Origin: Diplonema japonicum
Lineage: Eukaryota; Euglenozoa; Diplonemea; Diplonemida; Diplonemidae
Assembly: GCA_964019335.1 (NCBI GenBank)
Contig: OZ025691.1
Coordinates: forward strand, 124,001-188,000
Length of the DNA stretch: 64,000 nt
Reading direction: 5' to 3'
Below the pieces are notes generated by a model, which searched no databases, had not been told where the DNA came from, and saw only the letters and a list, made by a program, of their open reading frames with translations. Of the stretch, positions 23,295 through 33,245 are shown piece by piece. Within the stretch, counting starts at the first letter, position 1; each line of letters starts with the position of its first letter. The position numbers and the translations under genes are program-made.

Positions 23295-23957
23295 AAAGAA
23301 AAGTTGAAGCGAGAAAAAAAAAAAAAAAAAAAAAAAGAACGAACGCAAAAAAAAAAGAGGGTGAAGAAGAAAGAAAATAGTTAGAATTTCCTCTTTCTAT
23401 TAATTGTACAATGGGGTGTTGGGGGGGGAGGGAGGGGAGGGGGATTTTAAACCATTAAAGGACGAAGCGCTAGATATTAGTACATCCGCCATGTTTCGCG
23501 GAATATCCTATTTACAGATAGATTTTTTTGCAATTAAAAAAAAAAATACACTTCAATCCCATAATCTATCGCGTGTCTTATTTATGTGGGGCCGTTTAGC
23601 TATGGTTGCATGCTCGAGGATGTTTTAAACCTTTAGTAAATATTTTTTTTTTTTTTAAAAAAAAGCTCCGTCCCCGGTCCTTTAATGGTTAACAAAAAAA
23701 GTTTAGAATCCACATTTTTTTACCTTGTGAATGTTATTAGAACGAGTAGGGTGTTCCCCCCCCCTTTTTTTTCTTCTTTTTTTCAAGAAAAAAAGACCTA
23801 GTTGTTTAGGCGGCGCAATGAGCAATCTTTTTTTTTTTTTTTTTTTTAAAGGGTGAAAAAGAAATAACGTTCGCGTGCAAACAAAATGGAACGCCAAACT
23901 AGTTTTTTTTTTTTGTCCCCCCGCCCGCCCGATATTATAGAGTTTTAGATTTCATGC

Positions 23958-23993
<36 letters not shown>

Positions 23994-24125
23994 ACTTCTC
24001 CCCTGGTTTTTTTTTTTTTTCTCTTAACCGCCCCCTTCTTTCCCCTTTCGCGTCATTCTTTCATTTTTTTTTTTTTTTTCACAACATTTTCACAAAGTTC
24101 TCACAGGTATGGGGAGAGGGCTCAC
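23227..24125. other. Homopolymer-rich spacer with acceptor-like AG
   Basis: There are many T and A runs, with a short complex stretch at about 23450-23640 and no recognisable gene. The T tract at 24064-24079 and the AG at 24105-24106 precede the PLAC8 gene. Confidence 0.55.
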
Positions 24126-24485
24126 ATGGAACAGAAGGATGCTCAAGCAGAAAAGCAAGTGTGGCAAGGGGGCTTGGTGCTGTGCCATGAGGACTGCGGC
24201 GGGTGCATCGTTGTAGCATGCTGCTACCCTGCAGCTGCCGCGCAGACAAAAACTGCATTCGACGGGACCTCATTTGCGCTGAACTGTTTGCTGTCGTGCT
24301 TCTGTCCCTGTTTCACGTCCACCCTCTTTCGCAACGAGATCCGAATAGGCTACGGCATACATGGGCATTGGTGGCAAGACTGTCTTGAAGGCCACTGTTG
24401 CTGCTGCTGCAGCACCTGCCAGCTATCAAGAGAAGTGGTTCACCGAGGCTCCGTTCACGTCGACCCCCTGGTGGCTTTGATGTAA
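24126..24485 (+). CDS. PLAC8 (Cys-rich) family membrane-associated protein
   Basis: This is a 119-residue, single-exon protein. It shows the PLAC8/cell-number-regulator pattern. An early Cys cluster (LCHEDCGGCIVVACCYP) and a central hydrophobic Cys-rich stretch (CLLSCFCPCF) lead to GYGIHGHWWQDCLEG and then CCCCCSTCQLSREV, the CCxxCxxxQxxRE signature. Family members are small membrane proteins linked to metal resistance, calcium influx or organ-size control in plants and fungi. The role here is unknown. The ATG at 24126 follows the AG at 24105-24106 by 19 nt. The nearer ATG at 24112 is in another frame and gives no product. Confidence 0.88.
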   Translation: MEQKDAQAEKQVWQGGLVLCHEDCGGCIVVACCYPAAAAQTKTAFDGTSFALNCLLSCFCPCFTSTLFRNEIRIGYGIHGHWWQDCLEGHCCCCCSTCQLSREVVHRGSVHVDPLVALM

Positions 24486-24636
24486 AAGAAAGAAAAAAAA
24501 AAAAGAAAAGAAAAGAAAAAAGGGCGGATTGTTTACACAATTCATTTTTTTTTTTTCTTTCTCTTTTCCACAGTGTGTGTATGATTTTTGAGTTTGGCTT
24601 GAATCCATCTCATCTATTCCAGGGTGCACCGGTTCC
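24486..24636. promoter_or_regulatory. Short intergenic leader with acceptor-like AG
   Basis: A T/C tract at 24546-24568 ends in cacag (24570-24574). A second AG (tattccag, 24621-24622) lies 14 nt before the next ATG. It fits a 3' UTR plus trans-splice acceptor. Confidence 0.45.
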
Positions 24637-26376
24637 ATGCCTACGAAAGCTCTCATTTTCGATGTTGGCGGTGTGATAGTCGCGTCCCCTGTTGTCCGGT
24701 TGCGTGAGTACAGTGTGAAGCTTGGTCTTCGCCCTGAACAGGTAGGCGTTGCCATGGGGCAGACAGAGGCGTTTCATAAATTGGAAAAGGGTGAGATCGA
24801 CCCCGGGCAGTTCGCCGAGTTGGTTGTGTCGCAAATGGGAAACCTGCAAAACAAAGTTAACGGTGAAGAGCTCATGCGCTGCATGACAGGGGGCACAGTA
24901 CACATGGACTTGCTGACAGCCATCGCTCAGATCAAGAAGGAGAAGGGCGTCAAGACTGGTATTATTACAAACAACTTCCGTACAAAGGAAATGTTCCACC
25001 TTGTCGAGGTGCTGACCCCTTACTTCGACGACATCGTGGAGAGCTACGCTGTGGGCATGAGGAAGCCCGACCCGAAAATCTTCAAACTGTCAGCTGAACG
25101 ACTAGACGTTGCTCCTGAGGACTGCGTCTTCATCGACGACCTAGGACAAAACCTCAAAGCCGCCAAACAAACCGGAATGCACACCATTAAAGTCACCAAC
25201 AACGACACCATCTCGTTAATACAGGAGCTCGGTAGAATCCTCGACTGGGACCCTAAATCAGCAATGTACCCACCTGCTGTCAACGCAACAGGCGTTCCGG
25301 AACAACACAAACTGAACACCACCACACTCCTCGCGTATCTGCACCAGCAGCTTCCCCACATTGTTTCGAAGTCTGAATCTATCTCCCGGCTTGAATTTTT
25401 CGGCACAGGGAAGTCCAACCCCACATTTTACATCAGACTTGCGAACACTGGCCGTGAGCTTGTTTTGCGGAAGCAGCCGCCTGGTGAGCTCCTCAAGGGC
25501 GCACACTCCATGGAACGCGAGTACTTAACAATGAACAGGCTGAGCAAGCTCAGCGATGTCCCTGCTCCGACTACACATTTGCTCTGCACCGACAAGTCGA
25601 TCGTCGGGACGGACTTCTTCCTGATGGACTACATGCCAGGGAGGATGTGGACGAAGGGCGGCGCGGTTATCAAAACACTCCCGAAATGGCACTTCACCGA
25701 TGCATATGTCGATGCAGTTCGCACACTGGCTAAGCTGCACAAGCTGCCTTATGAAAGGATGGGATTCAAAGCGAAAACCGGAAGCGGGTGTTACTTCGCT
25801 AAAACAATAGACACATGGGAAAGACAGTACCAAGGGGGTGTGAAGCAAGGGGCGCCTCGCGTGGAACCGTTCGAAAAGCTCGCTGTGGAGCTGAAGAAAG
25901 CGTTGAAGGTAGTTGCTTTTGACAGAAACATGAAGACGCTGACACACGGAGACTACAAGCTGGACAACATGATCATGCACCCCATCGAGCCGAGGGTGGT
26001 GGCGTTGCTGGACTTTGAGCTTTCATCTGTTGGGCATCCGTTTAGCGATTTGGGGTACTTCATGATGTGGCACCGCCTGCCTACGATTATCAACGGGATG
26101 GGGTCTCCCGACAAGATCGTCAGCGAGCAGCAGATCACTCAACGTTATGCGGAGGTCACGGGCTTCCCTGCGCTGGCCCAGCGCGACCTTGAGTTCCTTG
26201 TCTCCTTCTCCATGTTCAAGCTTGCGGGCATCGCACACGGCGTGTGGTCTCGTGCCCTCCGCGGGACCGTCTCCAACGTCAGCAAGGGCGAGGAAACCGA
26301 CCGCATGGGGGCAGGGGTCACCACGCTTTCCTCCAACGGTCTTAAAAACCTGAAGAAATACGATGCAAAAATGTAA
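24637..26376 (+). CDS. HAD-like hydrolase fused to APH-type kinase domain (ACAD10-like, without dehydrogenase)
   Basis: This is a 579-residue single-exon protein. Residues about 1-200 are a HAD hydrolase: motif I FDVGGVIV (the second Asp is replaced by Gly-Gly-Val, as in epoxide-hydrolase-N/ACAD10 relatives), motif II IITNN, motif III KPDPKIF and motif [10 protein letters not shown]. Residues about 215-560 are an aminoglycoside-phosphotransferase-like kinase: [10 protein letters not shown] with the ATP-binding Lys, [15 protein letters not shown] (Brenner-type catalytic loop) and [18 protein letters not shown] (metal-binding Asp). Animal ACAD10 adds an acyl-CoA dehydrogenase after these domains, and related ACAD11 acts on 4-hydroxy acids. 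Here the protein stops after the kinase. Phosphorylation of a short hydroxy acid or similar metabolite is inference. Confidence 0.92.
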   Translation: MPTKALIFDVGGVIVASPVVRLREYSVKLGLRPEQVGVAMGQTEAFHKLEKGEIDPGQFAELVVSQMGNLQNKVNGEELMRCMTGGTVHMDLLTAIAQIKKEKGVKTGIITNNFRTKEMFHLVEVLTPYFDDIVESYAVGMRKPDPKIFKLSAERLDVAPEDCVFIDDLGQNLKAAKQTGMHTIKVTNNDTISLIQELGRILDWDPKSAMYPPAVNATGVPEQHKLNTTTLLAYLHQQLPHIVSKSESISRLEFFGTGKSNPTFYIRLANTGRELVLRKQPPGELLKGAHSMEREYLTMNRLSKLSDVPAPTTHLLCTDKSIVGTDFFLMDYMPGRMWTKGGAVIKTLPKWHFTDAYVDAVRTLAKLHKLPYERMGFKAKTGSGCYFAKTIDTWERQYQGGVKQGAPRVEPFEKLAVELKKALKVVAFDRNMKTLTHGDYKLDNMIMHPIEPRVVALLDFELSSVGHPFSDLGYFMMWHRLPTIINGMGSPDKIVSEQQITQRYAEVTGFPALAQRDLEFLVSFSMFKLAGIAHGVWSRALRGTVSNVSKGEETDRMGAGVTTLSSNGLKNLKKYDAKM

Positions 26377-26741
26377 TTTTTTTTTTTTTTTCCCTTTCAC
26401 CCCCTTTCTCTTACTTCTCGCCCTCTGCAAAATTCAAAACCCAGAATACAGACAAAAAAAAAAGGAGAGAAAGGGATGGGGATGGGGGTTGGGGGGAGGT
26501 GGGAAGATACACGAGCTCTTTGGAAAAAAAAAAAAAAAAAAAAAAAAAATTCTGTCTCTACCCCTCTCCCCAAGTGTTGCCTGTTTTTCAAATGCAAAAT
26601 AAAAAAAAAAGAAAAGAAAAAGGATTTCGAGGAAGGCGGGGAAAAAAATTTTTTTTATTCCTCTCCCACATCCCCTTTCCCCCCTTTTTTTTTTCGAAAC
26701 AACAAAGATGAAACACCACCACAGACAGACGGGTAGGGGAA
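26377..26741. other. Homopolymer-rich spacer
   Basis: A and T runs with no gene. The T/C tract around 26650-26695 precedes the next start. Confidence 0.55.
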
Positions 26742-27585
26742 ATGAGTGGGACACCTCTGCCTATCAAGCAGTCACGCCTCTTTGACCTGGAGGATCAGTT
26801 CAAGGAGTCGCTCATCGTGTACTTGGATTCTCTGGACACAAGCGATGACGACGATGACGAATATGAGGAGCTAGCCGATCTTGCCTACGCACAGCTGTTA
26901 AGCAGTGCAAACAAGGAAACGTTTGAAACCGAAATCCGGGAGTACTTCCCCATCCACAGTGGAGACATCGCGAGGTTTGTATGGGAAGACCTGGTCAGGT
27001 TGGACGGGGGTACTGATGATGAAGAAAAGGAACAAAACACAGAAGAAGCCTCCGAGGAGCCCGAACCAAAACACGAAGAAGAACAGGAGGAGGAACATAT
27101 AAAGACCCCCGAAAAAGACGAGGAAAAAGAGGAACCGACAACAGAACAAAAACAAGAAGCCCCTGAGGAAACTCGCAAAGAGAGCCCGGTGAAAAAGGAA
27201 TTGAAACAAGAAGGGATAAGGACCCCACCGCCCCCTCCACCACCACCTCCAATTGAGACAAAGGAAACCCATCCCGTCAAAGGAAGTGGTTTCATAACAC
27301 CAGAGCTGGCCCAGCCTTGCAAGGCAAACGAGGCGCAGGTGATATTCACAAGAGAGATGTCCGAACGGACGGGATTTCACATTGTGGAAACGGACTGCGG
27401 GGTTGTTCTGCAGAAGGTGGACCCGGGTACTGCGGCCTGGAGGTGCAACATGCAACAGTTTACAGGGTGTCGTTTGCTGCGTGTGAACGACGCACCAGTG
27501 CAGTCTATTCAAGAATGCCTTGTCTTCTCCAGAACCCTCCGGCTCGTCTTTATCTTCGAGAGTTCTGCACCCTCAAGCAACGGGA
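26742..27585 (+). CDS. Acidic protein with C-terminal PDZ-like domain, 3' end lost in assembly gap
   Basis: At least 281 residues can be read before the gap. Residues about 1-90 are a small helical acidic domain (an Asp run near residue 37). Residues about 90-185 are Glu/Lys-rich disordered sequence with a Pro run (about 166-174). Residues about 200-275 resemble a PDZ fold: TGFHIVETDCGVVLQKVDPG corresponds to the GF...GI.V..V.PGS region, and LLRVNDAPVQSI to the LLVNG..V... strand. The usual carboxylate-binding GLGF loop is only partly matched (TGFH). The sequence then runs into 200 Ns. After the gap only homopolymer follows, so the stop codon is probably inside or just after it. Confidence 0.75.
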
Positions 27586-27785
27586 NNNNNNNNNNNNNNN
27601 NNNNNNNNNNNNNNNNNNNNNNNNNNNNNNNNNNNNNNNNNNNNNNNNNNNNNNNNNNNNNNNNNNNNNNNNNNNNNNNNNNNNNNNNNNNNNNNNNNNN
27701 NNNNNNNNNNNNNNNNNNNNNNNNNNNNNNNNNNNNNNNNNNNNNNNNNNNNNNNNNNNNNNNNNNNNNNNNNNNNNNNNNNNNN
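27586..27785. other. Assembly gap (200 N)
   Basis: Exactly 200 N, so a placeholder of arbitrary or estimated size. It is flanked by A-rich sequence on the right, suggesting a homopolymer that could not be assembled. Confidence 0.99.
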
Positions 27786-28350
27786 AAAAAGAAAAAAGGA
27801 AAAAAAAAGCAAGAAAGAAGTGTTTCATTACTTTACGTTAATCAGTAAGAGAGGGAGATGGTTCTTTTTTTTTTTTTTTTTTTTTTGTTTAAAGGGGCGA
27901 GAACAAAAAAAAAGAAAAGAGAAGCGGGAAGAAAAAAAGAAAATTGCCCCCACTCCCAAAAAAAGAAATCTATGCAACTCAGCTACTCAAACAAAATAAA
28001 ATATAAATCTCATTTTCTCTTCTCTCTGCCTTTTTTTTTTTTTTTTTCTCCTCTCCCCCCCCCTTATCTTCTTCCATCCTCCCCCCCCCCCCCCCCCTCC
28101 CCCTTTATGGTTTCAAGTTTATTCAATGTTTGTTTTTTTTTTTTTCCTATTTATTTTCTTCTTTTTGATTTGTTTTATTTGCTATGAAATGAGGAAAAAA
28201 AAAGGGGGGGGTGGGAGATGACACCCCCCTTCTTAAAACATTTTTACGCTCTTGCTATCATTAGAAAGAAGAAGAAAAAGGAAGAGAAACGTTGCAATTT
28301 TGTTGAATTTTTCATCATCAGCAGCACAACGGGGAAAGCAAGGGGAAAAC

Positions 28351-28387
<37 letters not shown>

Positions 28388-28563
28388 CCAAAAAATGACG
28401 TGGACGGGGTACTAAAACTAGCGTAAAGCAGAGTACCGAACTCCACAGTTTTTAAACCCTTTCGTCTCATGGAATTTTCTTTTTGCCAGCAACTCGACGG
28501 TGGTGGGGAAACATAGTTCAGCTTTGTACCCCCCCTTTTTTTTTCTTCCCTTCTAAACGTTCT

Positions 28564-28583
28564 TGGATTGTTCACCCACTAAC

Positions 28584-28627
<44 letters not shown>

Positions 28628-28641
28628 TTACCCTACTGATG
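28564..28641 (+). rRNA. Isolated fragment of large-subunit rRNA (domain V, after the sarcin-ricin-proximal conserved stretch)
   Basis: Seventy-eight nt match the universally conserved LSU rRNA stretch containing gggaacgtgagctgggttta, then gaccgtcgtgagacaggtt and ttttaccctactgatg. Compared with the eukaryotic consensus as I remember it, I see about two substitutions (aacagg for aatagg, ggttgg for ggttag). The similarity stops abruptly at both ends. Upstream is poly-T/C. Downstream about 35 nt (gagagagagcctagcaac...) do not match the usual continuation before more poly-T. It is either a dispersed pseudo-fragment of rDNA or one piece of a fragmented rRNA. Confidence 0.85.
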
Positions 28642-29835
28642 GAGAGAGAGCCTAGCAACATACGGCCTGTTTTTTCTTTTTTTTTTTTTTTTTTTTCTTC
28701 CCCCCCCTTTTTTTTCTTTGGTTTGGAGACAACATGAGGAAAGATTAGCTGTCTCAAGTCGTAACGACGTTTTTTTTTTTTTTTTTTTTCTTCTCCCCAC
28801 CCCTCCTTTCTTTCTCTCCTGTTCTTACGTACGGCCCGTCGTGTGCAAAACAGGTTGTTTCGATAATCGAGATTTTTTGTGTTCCAAGAGGCCTAGGGAA
28901 TGTTGTCCCTCTCAGGGGTTTTTACCACCCTGTCAGACAAAGCCCAGTATTTTTTTTTTTTTTTTCCTTCTTCTTTACCTAGTAGGGAACGTGGGGTTGC
29001 TGCATGCTCAGTTGTGATTTACCATAATTCTTCATCACTCCCCCCCCCCCCCTTTTTTTTCGCTAAACAGTCATTATCGATAGCCAACAAGGGTAGAGGT
29101 AGCATTGGGGGTACTTTTCTTTTACAGGAACCTACCCGGTTTGCAAGGAAAAAGAAAAAGAAAAACAGTGTGATCAACCTGGTTTCTTCTTCTTCTAATG
29201 TGTGCTGCCCAGCTCGGCTTGGAATGGACTTTTCAAACAAAAATATAAACGTTTCTCCCCTCCCTGCAGGGAAGGGGGAAACGATAGCAAGACAACACCG
29301 CAAAAAAACAGAGGGGAGATTTATATATAAAAAAAAAAAAAAAATAAGTAAAAAAAAAAGATGGCGCTTTGTTTGTGAAAAAAAAAGTTTTTTGTGTTTA
29401 CCGAATGGAGAAAAGAGTGAGAAAAATAAAATAAAAAGAGAAAGAAGAAAGAAAAAAAAAAAGAAAACAATTTGCACGAGAGGAACCAGCAGGCGAGCGT
29501 TTACGTTTTACGACAAAAAAGATCCAGTGAAAGAAGGAGAGAAGGGGGGGAAAAAATATTTTCCCTTCTCCTCTTTCGTTTTGATGCAAGTCAGCGCGCA
29601 ATCTGCTTCCCTTCCTTTCACTCGACTCGGCTGGTACAGAGTACGTATTTCATGAGTTCAGAGTTTTCGTCACAACTCACAAAGTCTTGGCTTACAAGCA
29701 CGTAGCTCGTTCGCGAAAAGAGAAAGAAAAAAAAAAAGAAAAAAAGTGGGAAGTGCAAGATCAGTTTCCGAACCCTGTAGACGATTTCATAACGGTACTG
29801 GCGGCAGGGGAAGAACAACAAAGGAAGAAAGGAGA

Positions 29836-29861
29836 GGGGGGGGGGGGGGGGGGGGGGGGGG
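29836..29861 (+). repeat. 26-nt G run
   Basis: An uninterrupted G run, rare here because most long runs on this strand are T, A or C. It could form a G-quadruplex. Confidence 0.9.
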
Positions 29862-30204
29862 TTTCCCCTCTTTCTTTTACTTCCTTTGTATTTTTTTTTT
29901 GTTTGTTTCTTTGTGTTTTGAATGACGCTGTGGGTTTGTTTACTCTACTCCCCTTTTCTTCGACAAATAGTACGAAATCGAATCGCTACCACCATTGCCG
30001 GGCCTCGGCTCAGAATGTCTGTTTGTACGTGCCGGGTAAAACCTGGAGAAGTTCTTGCAAAAAGAAAAGCAAGACGCAACTAAACCATCTCTCATTCCTT
30101 GTGGCATCCTTACACCGCTGAGGGTATACAATAAGAGCATATCTACCCCCTCCCTTCCCTTCCCTTCCCTTCCTACCTGCTTACACGTACGAGTAATTCG
30201 AGTA

Positions 30205-30242
<38 letters not shown>

Positions 30243-30487
30243 CTTCCCCCCCCCCCCCCCCCTTTGGACAATAAATCAAAAAAAAAATCTACACCATTGA
30301 CTTCGTCTGCCGCATGTTTCGCGTCGCGCCAAAGACCTTCGCAGTCTCGATCAGCTGGAACGGAACCGAACGATTTAAAAGAAAAAAAAAAATCTCTTTT
30401 TTTTTTTTCTTCTTCTTTCCTCTTCCGGAAATGATGACCCATCCTGCACCACAGGAGCAAAGGAGCGAGGGGAGGGGTGCTTGCACA

Positions 30488-32463
30488 ATGGCGGAAACCG
30501 TGACCAAAAAGTCCTCGAAGGACGATCTTTTCGAAGCTGTGAAGAAATGGCAGAAGCGGGCAACGGAGAGCGAGACAAAGCGGCGGAGCTTGCAAGACGC
30601 AGTCAATGAAATGGAAAGCAGGATCGACGGCTTGATGATGCAGGTCCAACTATACAAAGAGAAGGACAAGGAGTCCACAGAACGCCTCAAAACCGTGACG
30701 CGGCAAAACGAAGAGCAAGACCTGCTACAAGCAAGCCTGGACTCCCTGAACACGAAGTGCAAGGAGGACGCCGAGAAGATCACATCTCTCGAAGAGAGGA
30801 ACAAGGTCCTTGACAAGGAGAACGCCACGCTGAAGGCGGCGACGTCAGGCCTCACAGATGTGAAGATGGACCTGAACCTCGACACCTACAACACACCGCA
30901 GCTCCAGGAAGCCGTACGAGAAAGGGAGCAGCAACTGCGCGAGGCACAGGGCACCGTCGAGGAGTTCCAACTCCGCCTGCAGAACCTCACCAAGTCCCAC
31001 GAGGCCTTCATAGAACAAACCAGAACAGAAACAGAAGCTGAGGTAACACGCAGAGTTGAGAGCACCATTCAAGAGCTCAACAAACAGAAGTCCGAATGGG
31101 AGCAGGACAGGACAGCCATGGTCGAGACACACGTGCGGCAGCTCACAGAGCTTCAAACTATGTACAACGAGCTGAAGGAAGGCCTTGAAAAATCGCAAGC
31201 GTGGACCGCGAAGGACAAAGAGGTGCAGCGTCTGAAGGAAGAAATAGAGAAAATAACAAACGAGTACAACACGCAAGCCGACAGGCTCACCGAGTTCAAG
31301 AAGTACCAAACAGACTGCACGCTCAAGGACGAGCTTATCGCCAACCTCAGGGACCAGATACTAGAGGCCGAGGGTGACATGGCGGAGACACGCACGCTGT
31401 GCATGCAGGCTCTAAAGCAGGCTGGCAAGCCCGAGGGCAGGAACGCAGCTCCCTCTACAGATGGCTCTTCGTCTGCGTACTTGAAGGGCAGCGTGAGCAG
31501 TGCAGCGTCAAGCGCCTCGATGACGCCGCCCCCGTCACCGAAGGAAAAGTCTGATCTCTTTGACATCGCTCTCTCAGGGCGCGCGAAGTCACGGCGCGAA
31601 GTGGAGATCGAGAAGCAGCTCTCACGGTTCAAATCTAGAGTGCGTGCAGACGAGGCTGCCAGACAGCGCAACATGGACGAGGTCGAGTCCTACCGTGCGG
31701 ACTATGTCAACGCCCTCATCACAGAAGTCGAGACACTGCGCAAGACAGCGGCAGACAAGTCGGCAGCACCTTCGGGAGACGTTGTGCGCATGCGGGGCGA
31801 GTTCCAAAGAGAACGCGAGTCCTGGGAAATGGAGAAAATGGAGCTGGAGAAAAAGCTCCAGGAACAGCAGGTATATATAGTTTTAGCCCATCATCAACGA
31901 TGAAAACCTATCTACAGGTGCAGACAACGGACAGTTCGGTGTCTAGAGTGGAAGTGGCGGAGCTGCAGGAGCGCTGCTGCAAGCTGGTATGTGGGAGAAA
32001 CTATTTTATATCTGCACAGGAGGACGTCGAATTGGAGAAGGAATTGTTGGAGAGGGAAGTGGTAGAACTGAAGGAGGGGCACGAGGTGAAGGAAAGGGGA
32101 TTTTCTGGGAAGATCGAGGCGATGAGGCAGCAAGTCGAAGAGTCAGAAGATAAAGGGAAGAAGCTGCAAGAGAAGTTTGCGGACATGGAGGCGACGATGG
32201 GGGTGTCGTTGCAGGCGGCTCAGAAGCTGCGTGAGGCAGAGATCACCATCGCACGGTTGACAGCCGAGATGGAGACTTTGCGGGCAAGCCCAGACAATAC
32301 ATTGCCGAAGTTTCTGCGTGAAAGCAGGTCGCCTCCATTGAATCTATCTCCACCGCCTGAAGAGCTCATCTCTACGAAGGAGGCCCTCGCCGTCGAACGA
32401 AAGGCACGGCTCGAAGCCGTTCGCCAGCAACTCCGCTCCACCATGCGCCCCACCGCTACGTAG
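30488..32463 (+). CDS. Long coiled-coil protein, unknown function
   Basis: Spliced CDS is 30488-31870, 31918-31986 and 32020-32463, giving 631 residues. Almost the whole chain is a Glu/Lys/Gln-rich coiled coil. A Ser/Ala/Pro-rich break lies near residues 325-360, and the tail is basic. I do not recognise it. The start at 30488 is chosen because a pyrimidine tract and AG (30453-30454) lie just upstream. The open frame continues upstream to an ATG at 30314, but through poly-A and poly-T that would encode KKK and FFFFFFF. Intron 1 (47 bp) contains a stop codon, so splicing is required. The proposed 33-bp intron 2 starts GTATGT and ends CACAG but keeps frame if retained, so it is less certain. 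Confidence 0.78.
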
Positions 32464-32531
32464 TGTTGCACATGGTTCCCAGTGTTCAAAAAAAAAGGGG
32501 GTGGGGGAAGGGAACTGAAAATACACGCCAT

Positions 32532-32581
<50 letters not shown>

Positions 32582-32632
32582 GCTATCTTAATCGTCCCTT
32601 GTTTCCCTTTACTCCCTCCCAATAGGTTCCAC
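32464..32632. repeat. Spacer with 43-nt T run
   Basis: A 43-nt T run at 32535-32577 is followed by a mixed pyrimidine tract and AG at 32624-32625, seven nt before the next ATG. This is a clear acceptor-like arrangement. Confidence 0.7.
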
Positions 32633-33076
32633 ATGGAAGATGGAACGACCACCCCGCACCCTGTCAGCATCCCTGAGGGGTACCGTGATGCGTTTGTCGC
32701 GTTGAAAGACATCAACGTGTACTTTTTCGAGCCGGTGGACAAGGTGCAAAAGAACAAAAAAGGCGTACAACGTAGGGTTGCTGTCGTTGTGAATGGAAAA
32801 GTCTTTATGGCACAGACTGACGGAGACATTTCCAGGGCTGTGGACTTTGAAACTATATCTGGGATGACTGTATGCGATTCGCAGCAGGAATTAACCTTAA
32901 CTATATCGGGGCAGTTTGATCTGTGTGTCCGGACTCCAGAATATGAGACACTTCGGCGCGTTCTGATCGCGTTCGGTGTCGGTGCACGTGAGGAAGCAGG
33001 GACACCGGGACAGGTGGTGACACACGAAGAGAAAGAAAAACCGAAGAAAAAAAAGAAGAATTGTGTGATTGCGTGA
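32633..33076 (+). CDS. Small PH-like domain protein with C-terminal CaaX prenylation motif
   Basis: This is a 147-residue single-exon protein. Residues about 10-115 form a domain shared with the N-terminus of the next gene (identical or similar blocks: DGDISRAVD/GGDISRCID, DSQQELTL/DSQHQLAL, QFDLCVRTPEY/QYDLCIQTPEY). The strand pattern and final helix suggest a pleckstrin-homology-like fold, which I infer. The C-terminus is a polybasic run followed by NCVIA and stop: Cys-Val-Ile-Ala fits a CaaX box for farnesylation, and the lysines would help bind acidic membranes. It is thus probably a membrane-tethered PH-like protein. The tandem position points to a local duplication. Confidence 0.85.
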   Translation: MEDGTTTPHPVSIPEGYRDAFVALKDINVYFFEPVDKVQKNKKGVQRRVAVVVNGKVFMAQTDGDISRAVDFETISGMTVCDSQQELTLTISGQFDLCVRTPEYETLRRVLIAFGVGAREEAGTPGQVVTHEEKEKPKKKKKNCVIA

Positions 33077-33245
33077 ACACAGTGACTTATTCTAACCATA
33101 GGCTTGATATTGAATTTCCTTCTCTTTCTTTTTTCACAGTGAGCACCCCCATGCACACTGAAATTTTATCGAGTTTTTTTTTTTTTTTTTATATTCTCAG
33201 AACAAGGAAAGGGGGAGGAGGGGGGGGAAGAAGAGTGAGAGATCA
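33077..33245. promoter_or_regulatory. Intergenic leader with pyrimidine tract and acceptor-like AG
   Basis: A T tract at 33173-33190 ends in tattctcag (AG 33199-33200). A G/A-rich 45-nt leader follows to the ATG at 33246. Confidence 0.55.

Larger units (their letters stand above)
27786..30487. other. 2.7-kb gene-poor spacer with complex islands
   Basis: Mostly A, T, C and G runs. Complex islands lie at 28555-28670 (rRNA fragment), 28720-28770, 28825-28950, 28980-29035, 29575-29700 and 29960-30140. None gives a supportable protein. The last part holds a pyrimidine tract (30390-30426) and the AG at 30453-30454 serving the next gene. Confidence 0.5.

Noticed and set aside
28825-28950. Complex island tested as further rRNA fragments (cggcccgtcg...)
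   Set aside because: Only short chance matches to conserved SSU/LSU words. No aligned stretch comparable to 28564-28641.
30366-30380. Sequence ccgaacgatttaaaag resembling the start of a diplonemid spliced leader as I remember it
   Set aside because: Similarity covers only about 14 nt, there is no donor GT or snRNA-like fold after it, and it lies in A-rich leader sequence.
30314-30487. Upstream ATG extension of the coiled-coil gene
   Set aside because: It runs through poly-A and poly-T giving KKK and FFFFFFF, and lies before the acceptor-like AG at 30453-30454.
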